Shown here: positions 31,087-41,117 of the stretch, in pieces
How the letters are laid out: each line of letters begins with the position of its first letter
Numbering within the stretch: position 1 is the first letter of the stretch
Assembly: GCA_937625935.1 (NCBI GenBank)
Contig: OW569352.1
Location: 248,001 to 312,000, forward strand
Direction: 5' to 3'
Length of the DNA stretch: 64,000 nucleotides
Source of the DNA: Tetramitus jugosus
Taxonomy: Eukaryota > Heterolobosea > Eutetramitea > Acrasida > Vahlkampfiidae
Notes under the pieces: model-generated
The model's database searches: none
The model's input: only the letters and a program-made list of their open reading frames with translations
What the model was told of the DNA's origin: nothing
Made by a program: the position numbers and the translations under genes

Positions 31087-32160
31087 ATGTCGGTCAACCA
31101 CCTACAACAAACACCTTCTTCATCGACAACACAAACGTCAACTTCACTACCTGCTGACCTATCATCTGAGGGATTATCTCGCACTGAACAAAAGGTTGAC
31201 GTCATGAAAATTTTGCTCAACTCTCCTGCTGCAACAACACCCAATCCATTCTCCTCTTCGAACAACTGTATCATACCATTAGGCAAAGCACCAACAATGA
31301 TTGACCAAAGAAGGAGTAGTTTACCACTTTTTTCCAGCTTATCCATGGCTCCAAGTTCCGTTACTCCACCTCCATCTGTGGGCCACATCAAGATTGAGAA
31401 GAAACGAAAGAGAAGTGGAGGAACAGCATGTATGGAATGCAGAAAATCTCACAAAAAGTGCAGCATGGAGAAACCGTGCACCCGTTGTCAGCAGCTAGGT
31501 GTTGCCTGTGTTTCTCCAACATCAACATCATGTAGCAGCACAGCTCACCTTGCAAGGAGAAACAGTAGGAGCTCGCCGACATTTGTGAGCCAGGTCAGAT
31601 CCAATGCCGACTCTGCAGCCAGCGACAACCAGAACCAAAGTCAACCCATGAGCCATTGGACATCAAAGAGAAGATATAGTGCCAATTGGGCCACACTGCC
31701 TCATCACAATACTGCAAAAGCAGTCTCTTCCTCTACTACCACCAGCAACAGTAGTAATGAACAACAACAATCAAAGAACTCACTCTCCATATCTAGACTG
31801 TTGTGTCCTTCTAGGCCCTTGATCCAACAACAGCAACCCACTCTATTGGGTCCATCGATGCCTACTGTTGCAAATGTACCATCATCATCATCGCCTTCAC
31901 CACCACCACCAGGACGACAACAACAACACATTGACTATCGAGGGAGTAACAGTGTCATCCTAGCTCCATTTCTGCTCAAAGATGACAAGGACAGCAGTCC
32001 GCAACCATCGAATCAAGCAGAGAGCCAATTCTCGTCATTTGTGCAGCAGCACCATCACAACAGCAACCAGAACGTAAATACAACTCCTCAGGCTATAGAC
32101 TTCCCCAAAAGCTCCATCATCACTCGCCTCCCATCCATAACTGCTCTGCATTTGCTGTGA
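31087..32160 (+). CDS. Zn2Cys6 binuclear-cluster DNA-binding protein
   Basis: This single exon encodes 357 residues. About residues 115-142 contain CMECRKSHKKCSMEKPC followed by TRCQQLGVAC. The six Cys are spaced CX2CX6CX5CX2CX6C, the pattern of the Gal4-type zinc cluster, where six Cys hold two zinc ions. It is preceded by a basic stretch (KIEKKRKRSGGT). The rest is Ser, Gln, Pro and His low complexity with no fungal middle-homology domain visible. Zn2Cys6 factors are best known from fungi and also occur in some amoebae. A transcription regulator role follows from the domain; targets are unknown. No intron is required by the frame. Confidence 0.83.
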   Translation: MSVNHLQQTPSSSTTQTSTSLPADLSSEGLSRTEQKVDVMKILLNSPAATTPNPFSSSNNCIIPLGKAPTMIDQRRSSLPLFSSLSMAPSSVTPPPSVGHIKIEKKRKRSGGTACMECRKSHKKCSMEKPCTRCQQLGVACVSPTSTSCSSTAHLARRNSRSSPTFVSQVRSNADSAASDNQNQSQPMSHWTSKRRYSANWATLPHHNTAKAVSSSTTTSNSSNEQQQSKNSLSISRLLCPSRPLIQQQQPTLLGPSMPTVANVPSSSSPSPPPPGRQQQHIDYRGSNSVILAPFLLKDDKDSSPQPSNQAESQFSSFVQQHHHNSNQNVNTTPQAIDFPKSSIITRLPSITALHLL

Positions 32161-32223
32161 GAACTCTGTTCATGTGTTTTGAGAGAGAACAGATTGCAGA
32201 GAAAACTGAGTGAGGTACAAGTT

Positions 32224-34218
32224 TTATTCGAGATTGTACACCTCGTCCAGAGTCATTTGACACAAGTGATCCACAACAGCATACAACAGATTTTGTGTCG
32301 TGGGTTGTTGTGAAGCAATCTCAGCAATCATACTCTTGCCAACTGATAGTAGAGATACTTGATTGCTCGTAAATGTACCATCAAACTTGATTGCCAATGG
32401 AACGTCCACGTACTTTGAATGCTCATTAGTCGAATTTCGTTCGGCAAACCGCAGCACTAGGGAAACATCAAGCCTCGAATCCGACAATCTTATCAAGTAC
32501 TCTCCTGATGGTGTTTTGCCATTGTATCGCTTTGGATAGTGTAGCCCTTTGGCTGGAGCGATGAACAACACATCACAATATAGTAATCGATTTGTTTTCT
32601 TCTTTTCTATGGATTGTTGTTGAGTGTTCGATATCATGTCATCCATCACGAGTATGATATCGTCGTCTCCTTCATTCTCCTTCTTGTTATTTTCTCTCTG
32701 GTGATCCATCAACGTTTGTAGCACTTGCTTCGTAGCATTGACATTTAACTTTAACACGAGTCCATCAAAGGAAGATATTGGACTGTAGTATGGAACACTT
32801 GATACCTCGGCATTGCAAATTGGATCTGCCACCTTTTCCTTGAACAGTTTTTGTGTGATGAATTGCCCTTCTTCGTCGGATAGTACATTTGTAGGATCTG
32901 CCACAATGCGTAACTGTATTTCATCTGTCACATACAGATTGTATGAAATGTTGTGAATATTGAATGTAACGGACAGCGTATCAGTACCTGATGGTTCAGG
33001 TTTGCTAATCATCTTCGTACAAAACAAATTGAAAACCTCGAGAGAAATTGCATATCTTCGCATCTGTTCAACACATAGAATATATTCACGCTTTAGTATC
33101 ATACCATCGATCGATGAATCTCCAAGAATGTTCGAGATGGATGCCTCTCTTTGGAAAGGTTTGTGCTTGACACTGAGTGGACTGTTCGCGCTCTGGTAAG
33201 CAACTTCTGCAATCTTGATTCGACCATTCGGAAGCACATGCACCGAAAATTCATACTTGTTGTTCATGTACAACATTCTCCAGTGTACGAGCGATCTCGG
33301 AATAATCGTCCACATCATCTTCTTCTCATGACTGCTAACCACTTGCTTCATGAGCAACATGGGTGCACACACCAAGTTCAATGTGGACAAAAATCGCTTC
33401 ATCATATCAATACTGTCTCTCTGATTGTGATACGCAGTATACGATTGGTTCAATTGAAACTCAATCAATGGAACCAACTCGTACAACGACGGAGAAAATT
33501 GAACCTTGAACAATTGGTCATCAATACTGTAGGTAATGTAGGCATCAAACTCGAATTCGAATCCAAACGAAATGGCAATCAATGAATGTGACAGGTATTT
33601 GATCTTGAACATGTGTTGATGATGATGCGTAGTATGAGAATGCTGTTGCAGCTGTTGTTGCATTGTTTCCAATTGCATCAACTGAAGTGCAACGTATTGC
33701 ATACGATCCATCAACAACAAATCAGATGATAAACCAATAACGTGCGACTGTTTCCTGTATCTCAACACGGGTTGATTGTCTTGATTGTAGGAAATGATGG
33801 GATGGCAAGACATGATGGGAAACAGTTCTTGACCACTCAAGTGAGCAGCTGCAGAATCTTGTTGCTGCGACTGAAGTAAAACTGGTTGAATGGCCTTGTT
33901 TAGAATCACAGTAATGAACCATTGACCACTCGTAGTAGTGACTTGTTCTTCTTGTTGTTGAGATGGTTCATTGTCAGTAACAACACTCTCATCATGATTT
34001 ATATCATCAGTCATTTTCATGTCATCATTCGCATCATGATCCAGGCTTTTTTGTGCTTGTTGTTGTTTTTTTTCTGTTTGTGGTGGAGCGTGAGGTGATA
34101 GGATGCAATGAGACAAGTGAAGAGAAGGGAATTTGCTCGGATCAGGAAATAGCTTCACATTGAGAGAAGAACTATGGTCGTCGTGCACTGAGAGTTGTCG
34201 ATGTGGATCCAATCGCAT
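32224..34218 (-). CDS. Large protein of unknown function (possible Mediator MED14-like)
   Basis: This single exon encodes 664 residues from ATG 34218 (ACACACAACGATG); an in-frame ATG at 34278 overlaps the stop region of the RRM gene and is less likely. It starts MRLDPHRQLSVHDDHSSSLNVKLFPDPSKFPS. No known catalytic motif is seen. A central block (IIPRSLVHWRMLYMNNKYEFSVHVLPNGRIKIAEVAY) has the look of the MED14/RGR1 segment that ends in a conserved DGAY-type turn, but this is a weak impression. Gln, Asp and Glu inserts are present. It lies 56 bp downstream of the RRM gene on the same strand. I do not assign a function. Confidence 0.45.
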   Translation of the reverse strand: MRLDPHRQLSVHDDHSSSLNVKLFPDPSKFPSLHLSHCILSPHAPPQTEKKQQQAQKSLDHDANDDMKMTDDINHDESVVTDNEPSQQQEEQVTTTSGQWFITVILNKAIQPVLLQSQQQDSAAAHLSGQELFPIMSCHPIISYNQDNQPVLRYRKQSHVIGLSSDLLLMDRMQYVALQLMQLETMQQQLQQHSHTTHHHQHMFKIKYLSHSLIAISFGFEFEFDAYITYSIDDQLFKVQFSPSLYELVPLIEFQLNQSYTAYHNQRDSIDMMKRFLSTLNLVCAPMLLMKQVVSSHEKKMMWTIIPRSLVHWRMLYMNNKYEFSVHVLPNGRIKIAEVAYQSANSPLSVKHKPFQREASISNILGDSSIDGMILKREYILCVEQMRRYAISLEVFNLFCTKMISKPEPSGTDTLSVTFNIHNISYNLYVTDEIQLRIVADPTNVLSDEEGQFITQKLFKEKVADPICNAEVSSVPYYSPISSFDGLVLKLNVNATKQVLQTLMDHQRENNKKENEGDDDIILVMDDMISNTQQQSIEKKKTNRLLYCDVLFIAPAKGLHYPKRYNGKTPSGEYLIRLSDSRLDVSLVLRFAERNSTNEHSKYVDVPLAIKFDGTFTSNQVSLLSVGKSMIAEIASQQPTTQNLLYAVVDHLCQMTLDEVYNLE

Positions 34219-34274
34219 CGTTGTGTGTATTATGTTTTTTTTCGCAAGCTTTATTTTTGTGCATCGCAGCACTT

Positions 34275-34625
34275 TCATTCTTCATCATGGTTTGGTTGTT
34301 CCTCTTGTTGTGGTGCTGAAGCAGCTTCTTGACTCCATAGACTCTTGGTAGCGTCAATGTAGTTTGGATCTCTCATGCTAGGTTTCGCGTATTGTACACT
34401 AATGACTTCACCGTCCAACTCTGCTTGATGCATATTGTCCAGAGCTTGTCTCGCATCTAATGGATCAGCAAACTCAATGAGTGCATAGCCCTTGTGCCTT
34501 GCTTGGTTCGGTTGTTTAGGGAGAACAACTGATGTGATATCACCAAAAGGAACAAATAATCTTTCAACAGTGCTTTCGTCTACATGTTGACTCAAATTCG
34601 TCACATACAGAGTGTTTTTGCTCAT
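34275..34625 (-). CDS. RRM protein resembling the PPIE (CyP33) RNA-binding domain, no cyclophilin domain
   Basis: The protein has 116 residues. One RRM fills most of it: RNP2 is TLYVTNLSQ and RNP1 is HKGYALIEF. The sequence around it (VPFGDITSVVLPKQPNQARHKGYALIEFADPLDARQALDNMHQAELDGEVISVQYAKP) follows the RRM of PPIE/CyP33 closely, including the linker SMRDPNYIDATKSLWSQEA, which matches the PxW segment after that RRM. The cyclophilin domain that follows in PPIE is absent; the chain ends in a Gln/Glu/Asp tail. PPIE acts in spliceosomes and chromatin. An RNA-binding role is likely, but the complex is unknown. Confidence 0.82.
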   Translation of the reverse strand: MSKNTLYVTNLSQHVDESTVERLFVPFGDITSVVLPKQPNQARHKGYALIEFADPLDARQALDNMHQAELDGEVISVQYAKPSMRDPNYIDATKSLWSQEAASAPQQEEQPNHDEE

Positions 34626-34970
34626 TTGGTATTGTCTGTGTTTTAAAATTTTGCCGCATTTTTGTCTGATCTGTTGAAATGAAAAAAGTAATATCGTGAG
34701 ATTTCCAAGAACTCTGTATCTACAGAGTTAGCTTAGCAGAGCATGGTGCTCGAATACTGGAGGCTACTTCAGACACGAAAAGGACCAGCATTTATAACTT
34801 CTTTGCCCGTGGAGTTATCCTCCGATTGTGAGTTGTCCGAAAATTTGACACTTGACACAATTTCAATTTTCCCCCGAATCACTTGTTTGTTCTGTTGTGA
34901 CAAAACAACGACTGAGAAAAATCGAGAAGACTAAGACCACTTGTTGACAAATAGTTCTTGAAAAAAAACC
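34626..34970. promoter_or_regulatory. Divergent intergenic region, RRM and C2-filamin genes
   Basis: This 345-bp stretch lies between the RRM gene (minus) and the C2-filamin gene (plus). A poly-A leader (34961-34968) precedes ATG 34971. No RNA gene or further coding sequence was recognised. Confidence 0.35.
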
Positions 34971-37799
34971 ATGTCCACTAACAACAGTATTATGCACGAG
35001 CACAAACAGTCACCTGATGACACCCAAATTCAAGTTCAGATCATTGATGCAAAGGGATTGTACAAGTGTGACTTGTTCGGTATCAGTCCCTATGTCACCG
35101 TGTTCTCAGGAGAGGAAACACTGCCAAGATGTAAAACAAAGGTTCACAAGAAGACTTGCAATCCAAAATTCAATGAGATGCTTCAATTCTATGTCTCCAA
35201 TTGGAGGAGACCGACTCCAAAGCCAATGACCATTCGAGTCGAGTGCTATGCTCACAGTAAATCAGATAAGCATGAATTCCTGGGTCATGCTAGTGTTCAA
35301 TTTAGGGATCACAAGTCATTGTACACTGCAAATGGAAAATGGGTTGAATTGTGGTTGAAACTCGAAAAGCAGACGCCAAAGCAAAAGGTGACGGGTGATG
35401 TCCATGTTGGTATTCGATGCATTGATCCTCAGGAGCAACAGAAGCGTGCTAGTGTTTCATTGCAACAGTTGAATCTGGCACAGGAGAAGAGACAGTCCAT
35501 CTCCATTGCTAACAACAGAAAGAGTGCCAAGCAAGGCAAGGGCTCATCCAAGATGGATATTGAAAAATCAATCATTCAGTTTGAATCGACTGATCGTATT
35601 CTGAAAACTGATGTTCCACACAAGTTTGTTGCCGTATTGAAGGATGCGAGAGGAGTGCCCATCACAGAGGGATTGGCCGCCATGGACTGGTCCATTACGA
35701 TTGTAAATGTTATGACGGGTGATATTATCGATACGGATTCGATTGAACGGTCATTAACTTCAGATGGCAGTGGATTAGAGTTTGAATTCTGTCCTACAGA
35801 GGCTGGTGATTACACTGTGACTGTAACGATTAATGATAATGAGAGATTGATTCCGCAAAGATTTGAAGTCATTCCTGTTGTTGATGCATCGAACACTCAT
35901 TTGTATGGCTCATTGATCGAGAGAGGAAACTGCTTGGATTCAGATGAATGTGAATTTATGCTCTCATTGAGAGACAAGAGAAACAATCCTCTTTATTCCT
36001 CGGTCGGTAGCGGTTTTGTGAAGGCTCAGTACCGAAAGGCTGATGAAGCCGCTCCTTTCACTCCATGTACAGTAACTCATTTGGGAGAGTCCAACTTCAA
36101 GGTCAGAGTGATGAATCATAATGGTAGTGCTCCATTGCCTATCGGTGAATATCTTGTTGACGTTGAAGTTGCAGGTGTAAAGATTGGAGATCCATTTGCA
36201 TTCCACATTGGAAAGAGTACAAGTCTTGAGAACACTCAAATTTTGAACCTGCCAGCATTCAAGAAGATTCTGAGTCCATTTAGCTTCTTAATTATGGCCT
36301 GTGATGCTGATGGCAATCCAAAGCAAGATGGTGGAGATAAGTTTACTGTTGAAATCACTAACAAGGCAAACAACAAACGAATCAATAGTTTCGTCACTGA
36401 TCTTAACAATGGACAGTACAATGTTAGTTCCATTCTCCCTGAGGTTGGTCTGTATCAAATTACAGTCTTATTGTCTGGTCAACATGTACACACTATGAGT
36501 ATTACTGCCAGACAAACCATTAGTCCTTATCACTGTGTTGTGAGTGAAATTCCTCGATGCGTATCAAAGGGTTCAGAGATTGAATTCACAATCCACATGA
36601 AGGATATCCACGGTAATCCTTCCCACTTGGACGATGATGCCGATATTTTTGAAGTTGCTGTTTTGAACAATTTCGATGGTAATTATCTCGATATGGACGC
36701 AGTTCAGATTGAGGAGATTCCAGCTGAGGGTGATGCTTTTAGTATCAAAGTTCCTTTCCTCGATTGTGCTCAATATTTGATTGACTTGAAGGTGAATGAC
36801 GAAGCATTAGGCCAGATACCGGTTTATACCATTGATGTTCACAATGATGTCATCGAGCCAAATAATACAGTATTTAGCGGTCCAGGCACCAAGAAGGCGT
36901 ATATTGCCAATGTGTTGACTGGTATCTCTGTGCAATTGCAAGATGCCAATGGACTCAAAATACCTTACTCTGCCGAGAAATGCGCAATTGGAGTTACCCT
37001 TGCTAGTAGAAGCGGATCGGTTGTGCCAATTGATGTTAATGTGAAACTTACGAGTGAAGAGACTGCCTTGATTGAGTACTCATTGACAGACGATAGTGTA
37101 ACACGAGGTCTCTACACACTCAACATTTCTTTGAATGAGCAGGTTGTGAAATCACTGCCAATAAGTGTTGTTAACTCCAATGCACCTGATGCCTCAAAGA
37201 CAGAATTCTTTGGTCAAGGCAACTCTGGATCGGTTGACACCTTGTACTCTTTCAAGTTAAAGCTCAACAATAGCGACAACAAAGCATTGAACATTGGTAA
37301 TGATTTTGTTGTTGTCACATTCTCCAACAAGTCTGAGTCATCTGCATCTATTGTTGACTTGCAAAACGGTACATACTCTGTGCAATGGACTCCAAAGGAG
37401 GAGGGTGACTACAGCATCAATGTTTCTGTGAATGGTGTCTCTGTTCCAATGAGTAACAATGTGGTTCATGTGGCCAAGAGAAACGTCAACGTTACCCAAG
37501 TTATCAACCGATCCTTCGAAGTCTGCACTTTCGATACAACAGGAGAATCAATGAATGACGCTATTGGTGCACCTGAAAACATGAAGAATCTCTCTGTTGT
37601 GTTCGACAAAGAGGAAGAGGCATATCAAGTTGTTGAGGACGGTCAAGTCGAAAATTCTCAATCCGTTGCTCACTCCATCGAGTACATTGGAGGTGGCAAG
37701 TTCCGCGTTCAATTCTTGTGTCTAACAGGTGGATGGTCAGGTATGATCAAGGTATTCCACAAGGAAAGTATGATCGGAAGCATCAAGTATGCAGCATAA
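34971..37799 (+). CDS. C2-domain protein with filamin-type Ig repeats
   Basis: This single exon encodes 942 residues. A C2 domain covers about residues 15-150 (IQVQIIDAKGLYKCDLFGISPYVTVFSG ... KTKVHKKTCNPKFNEMLQFYV ... SKSDKHEFLGHASVQF). The calcium-loop acids are only partly present, so Ca2+ dependence is uncertain. After a short charged linker come about seven filamin/ABP280-like beta-sandwich repeats with the pattern GxY.V...p...GDY.I.V.vnG, for example FCPTEAGDYTVTVTINDNERL and WTPKEEGDYSINVSVNGVSVP. Filamin repeats form rods that crosslink actin or act as adaptors; no actin-binding CH domain is present. A link between membrane and actin cortex is a reasonable inference. Confidence 0.83.
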   Translation: MSTNNSIMHEHKQSPDDTQIQVQIIDAKGLYKCDLFGISPYVTVFSGEETLPRCKTKVHKKTCNPKFNEMLQFYVSNWRRPTPKPMTIRVECYAHSKSDKHEFLGHASVQFRDHKSLYTANGKWVELWLKLEKQTPKQKVTGDVHVGIRCIDPQEQQKRASVSLQQLNLAQEKRQSISIANNRKSAKQGKGSSKMDIEKSIIQFESTDRILKTDVPHKFVAVLKDARGVPITEGLAAMDWSITIVNVMTGDIIDTDSIERSLTSDGSGLEFEFCPTEAGDYTVTVTINDNERLIPQRFEVIPVVDASNTHLYGSLIERGNCLDSDECEFMLSLRDKRNNPLYSSVGSGFVKAQYRKADEAAPFTPCTVTHLGESNFKVRVMNHNGSAPLPIGEYLVDVEVAGVKIGDPFAFHIGKSTSLENTQILNLPAFKKILSPFSFLIMACDADGNPKQDGGDKFTVEITNKANNKRINSFVTDLNNGQYNVSSILPEVGLYQITVLLSGQHVHTMSITARQTISPYHCVVSEIPRCVSKGSEIEFTIHMKDIHGNPSHLDDDADIFEVAVLNNFDGNYLDMDAVQIEEIPAEGDAFSIKVPFLDCAQYLIDLKVNDEALGQIPVYTIDVHNDVIEPNNTVFSGPGTKKAYIANVLTGISVQLQDANGLKIPYSAEKCAIGVTLASRSGSVVPIDVNVKLTSEETALIEYSLTDDSVTRGLYTLNISLNEQVVKSLPISVVNSNAPDASKTEFFGQGNSGSVDTLYSFKLKLNNSDNKALNIGNDFVVVTFSNKSESSASIVDLQNGTYSVQWTPKEEGDYSINVSVNGVSVPMSNNVVHVAKRNVNVTQVINRSFEVCTFDTTGESMNDAIGAPENMKNLSVVFDKEEEAYQVVEDGQVENSQSVAHSIEYIGGGKFRVQFLCLTGGWSGMIKVFHKESMIGSIKYAA

Positions 37800-37947
37800 T
37801 GTATTTATTATCATTGAGTATCATTGTAAATTACTTGCCATCCATGTGTGTGGCTCTTGTTTGCTTTCAAGAATGGCGCCATCCCGTAAAAAATAACTCT
37901 CAAGCCGTTGAACATTTTTCACATTATCGCGATCAAACTACAAGCCC

Positions 37948-39984
37948 ATGGAGCAGTTTTGCCAGTGTGTAGTATGCAACAAACCTGTGATCAATAATAG
38001 AGACTGTTCTGCTTGCCATTCTTTGTTTTGTCTGGATCATTTATTGGTGGCGACAAAGGAAACGAGGCAGTGTCCTACTTGTTCGTCTCCATTTTCTGAT
38101 CGAAAAGCAACATCAAGCGCGGTTACAACTTTTGATCAGTTATTTGTTCATAATGTAGCTCTACAGAGGATAGTGAATGAAATGAGGACAGAATGTCCCA
38201 TGGGATGTGGTGTGGAGATTAAGATATCAGACATGGAACACCACAAACAGACCTCCTGTGAGAAAACTTTTTGTGTCTGTCTTCATCACGGATTAGGTAT
38301 GTGATAATTCTGATATTAGAACATATATTCTCAGTTATTGTTAACATTATTTGAAGGATGCGATTGGAAGGGGTTGGTCAAGGAACGGTCTGAGCATGTA
38401 CGTTCTTGTCCCTTTGAGAAGGTTATCCCCCTGATTACGAGATACCAATCGAGGTTTGATCGATGGAGAGGCGAGAGGTCTGAAATTATAAAAGTCATTA
38501 AGGAACAAAAGAAGATCATATCTGAGCTTCAGGTCGAGAACCATGCGTTAGTATTAGCAATGAAGCGTTTGAAGAGGAACAAGCAGATTTCTACTCCCAT
38601 TCTAGAAAGGTTATCAACTGATAATACTCAACCCAACGAAGAACCTGTTCTGTATAGCATGAATGTTCAAAATGATACCTCTAACAACAAACCTGCTTCG
38701 GAAATGTTTTCAGAATGGACAGTGGAGGATCGAAGAATTATCGAGGAAGCGAGTAAAATAATTGAAGAAAGCAACTACTTTCTTGATCGACCGACTTCAA
38801 CTCCACTTGATAATAACCTAAGCGATTCATTGTCGAGTACTATTATTTTTGACACCACTGCAGAGATACTAAACGAATTAGTGAAAGAGAGAACCAATCC
38901 ACGAAGCGATGACCAAGAGTATTTTGACAGTCCTCAACAATTATTGGATGGTAGTCTGGATGTTGGACACGATTATAACAAGAAGAGAGGAGGTTTACTC
39001 AATAGTCTATCTAATAAGAAAGCTGCAGAGCGGAAGGTGTGCGTCTATGCTGGTTTTAACAATGGAGATATCATGAGATTTGATGATCTAACTGGTTCTG
39101 GAGAAAAATTGAGCCCGTGCACGAAAGAAGTTAATTCCATTACATATCATCGGACTGGATTGGGAGCAAAATATGTCTGTGCTGGTTCTGGAGATGGCTC
39201 GATTCGCCTATTTCTTCATGATGGCATCGATACTTCTCTACAACAACGGAGTGAGCACACCATCACCACATTCACAAAGAATCTGCTCTCTGATTCAGAA
39301 AGAAGATCAGTGGTCGCTTTATGCTCTCATAGAAACCTACTGTGCTCGGCAGTGACATCAACTGATAAGACGAAAAGAAACAATATTGAAATATGGGACG
39401 TAGATGAGAATGTCAGAAAGAACTGTGTCGAAGGACACTCAGATCTTATAAATACACTCGCTTCTAATGGTGATCATTTGTTCAGTGGAGGAATGGACGA
39501 GGCTATCTTCATGTGGGATATTGGTCGTCCAGGAAAAGAATTACGCCAGTTTTTCACGAACACTCCCATATCTAACTTCATCTGGGATGAAAAATCCAAG
39601 TGTTTGTTAACGAGTTACTCATCATGCAGTGACATCGAAGCTTGGGACTTGAGAGTAGCGAAGTGTGTGAGACGATTCATCGGTCATACGAGTACGGTTA
39701 CTTCCCTTTGCAATCACTTTGGGCATGTATGCAGTGGAGGAGAGGATGGATCGGTAAGAATCTGGGACAGCTCTAATAATTCAAAATGCTTGAATGTTCT
39801 TCAACTTGCCAGTCGAGTAAACTCGGTCAGTACCGTTTCACTTCTTGGAGGTCGAATGGAGAAGGTTCTTTGCTCCTCTCTGGACAACGGGCAAGTGGTT
39901 CTTCATCATAACGCTTACTTACCCAATTCTGAAGTATGTTTGACAAGAATTCACTGTGCCAACACTCCTCTTTGCTCAACCTAA
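37948..39984 (+). CDS. TRAF7-like protein: RING, TRAF zinc finger, coiled coil, WD40
   Basis: Two exons run 37948-38296 and 38357-39984 (60-bp intron; GTATGT donor, acceptor TTTGAAG), for 658 residues. The nearer CAG at 38334 gives a stop and is excluded. Order: RING-type cluster CVVCNKPVINNRDCSACHSLFCLDH...CPTC (residues 7-49); TRAF-type fingers (TECPMGCGVEIKISDMEHHKQTSC and, across the splice, GCDWKGLVKERSEHVRSCPFEKV); a coiled coil (EIIKVIKEQKKIISELQVEN); an acidic linker; then WD40 blades (VCVYAGFNNGDIMRFD; LASNGDHLFSGGMDEAIFMWD; VCSGGEDGSVRIWD). This order is that of TRAF7, a ubiquitin ligase in stress signalling. E2 partners and substrates are unknown. Confidence 0.85.
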
Positions 39985-40096
39985 GAGCTCAAGACAAGTT
40001 ACTATCAATGATAAATGATTGGGTCAAATTACATCAGACCAAAAACTGTTTCAAAAAAGAACAGACGATCAATCAGCCAAAAAACAACCAAAACAA

Positions 40097-40510
40097 ATGA
40101 TCCATCTTCTCTGGATATCGCTGGCTGCTGTCACTTGGGGCATCACAAACCCTCTCTTGAAGAAAACGAGTTTAGAATCATCGAATGATAGGGACGACAA
40201 TAATAACAGCAGCAGCAGTAGGAGCTTGCTGTCCCATCTGTACCATCTGATGACTCATTGGAAGTTTTGTTTAACACAATTGTGTAATTGGTGTGGTACC
40301 GTTTTCTTTGTCAAAGCTCTGTCAGAGTCCAGCTTGACCATTGTTGTCCCTGCGACCAACGCATTGACATTTGTGATCACCGAGTTGAGTGACTCCCTAC
40401 TGTTTAGTAACAAGCACAAAAGCACTGGAAAGATTGAGCATCGATTGCGAGTGTATGTGGGCATGGCACTTGTTTGTGTTGGCACAGCTCTGTGCATACA
40501 ACCAATGTAA
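40097..40510 (+). CDS. TMEM234: TMEM234-like small membrane protein
   Basis: The protein has 137 residues from ATG 40097, with four hydrophobic segments. MIHLLWISLAAVTWGITNPLLKK is the first, followed by HWKFCLTQLCNWCGTVFFVKAL, LTIVVPATNALTFVITELSDSL and LRVYVGMALVCVGTALCI. The pairs WG.TNPLL..., N.CG...F...L, and VVP.TNALTF.IT.L match the TMEM234 family, which belongs with the drug/metabolite transporter-like EamA proteins. A transport role is not proven for the family. A Ser/Asn/Asp insert sits in the first loop. An upstream TTG extension has no ATG. Confidence 0.83.
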   Translation: MIHLLWISLAAVTWGITNPLLKKTSLESSNDRDDNNNSSSSRSLLSHLYHLMTHWKFCLTQLCNWCGTVFFVKALSESSLTIVVPATNALTFVITELSDSLLFSNKHKSTGKIEHRLRVYVGMALVCVGTALCIQPM

Positions 40511-40598
40511 AAAACTATCCCTTTCCAATGACCAGGAATAAACAAAGAGTCTTGATCCCTGGTGCCCACAGGACTCAACCAAAAAAAACATCTGAGAC

Positions 40599-41033
40599 AT
40601 GTCTGACAATTACTTGTTATTTGTATATGGTACTCTGAAGGCTCACTTTTCAAACAGCTACAAGATGGACGGAGCTGTTCTCATTCATGACAAGGTTTCC
40701 ACGACTGAGGCATATCCGTTGTTGATTCATGGACAACGAAACGTTCCGTATCTCCTGAACTTAAAAGGCCAGGGCCATAAAATCGTTGGTAACCTCTACC
40801 AAGTATCTGATTCTCACTTGAAAGAGTTGGATACATTCGAAGGAGTTCACAACTTCCATTATGATCGAATTCGTGTTGTGGTCCATACTCCTGATGACAA
40901 TGATCGATACGAGTGTTGGATGTATGTCAAGTGCGATACACAACATGATCACTTCCAACATCTTCTCTCCTCTCAACCCATTCTCCTCTCAGAGTTCACC
41001 ACAGAACACAATCGCTCATACATTCGACCATAA
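40599..41033 (+). CDS. GGACT: Gamma-glutamylamine cyclotransferase (GGCT/AIG2 fold)
   Basis: The protein has 144 residues. It starts with the family signature LLFVYGTLKAHFSNSYKM (VYGTLK loop binds the substrate gamma-glutamyl group). The general acid/base Glu lies in LKELDTFEGVHNFHYDRIRV. The length matches the single-domain GGCT-like proteins. GGACT releases 5-oxoproline and lysine from gamma-glutamyl-epsilon-lysine left by transglutaminase crosslinks; a GGCT activity on gamma-glutamyl amino acids is an alternative. It lies 88 bp downstream of the TMEM234 gene on the same strand. Confidence 0.88.
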   Translation: MSDNYLLFVYGTLKAHFSNSYKMDGAVLIHDKVSTTEAYPLLIHGQRNVPYLLNLKGQGHKIVGNLYQVSDSHLKELDTFEGVHNFHYDRIRVVVHTPDDNDRYECWMYVKCDTQHDHFQHLLSSQPILLSEFTTEHNRSYIRP

Positions 41034-41117
41034 GCCTGAAACTTCTTTTGCGGACTAATAAATCATTCCATAAGAAGCTCCACGCCAAAACACAAAAATC
41101 ACTAGTTCACCAAAAAC

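Noticed and set aside
34218-34625. RRM gene and downstream 664-residue gene as an operon
   Set aside because: They are on the same strand and 56 bp apart, but close spacing is general in this genome and nothing points to a shared transcript.
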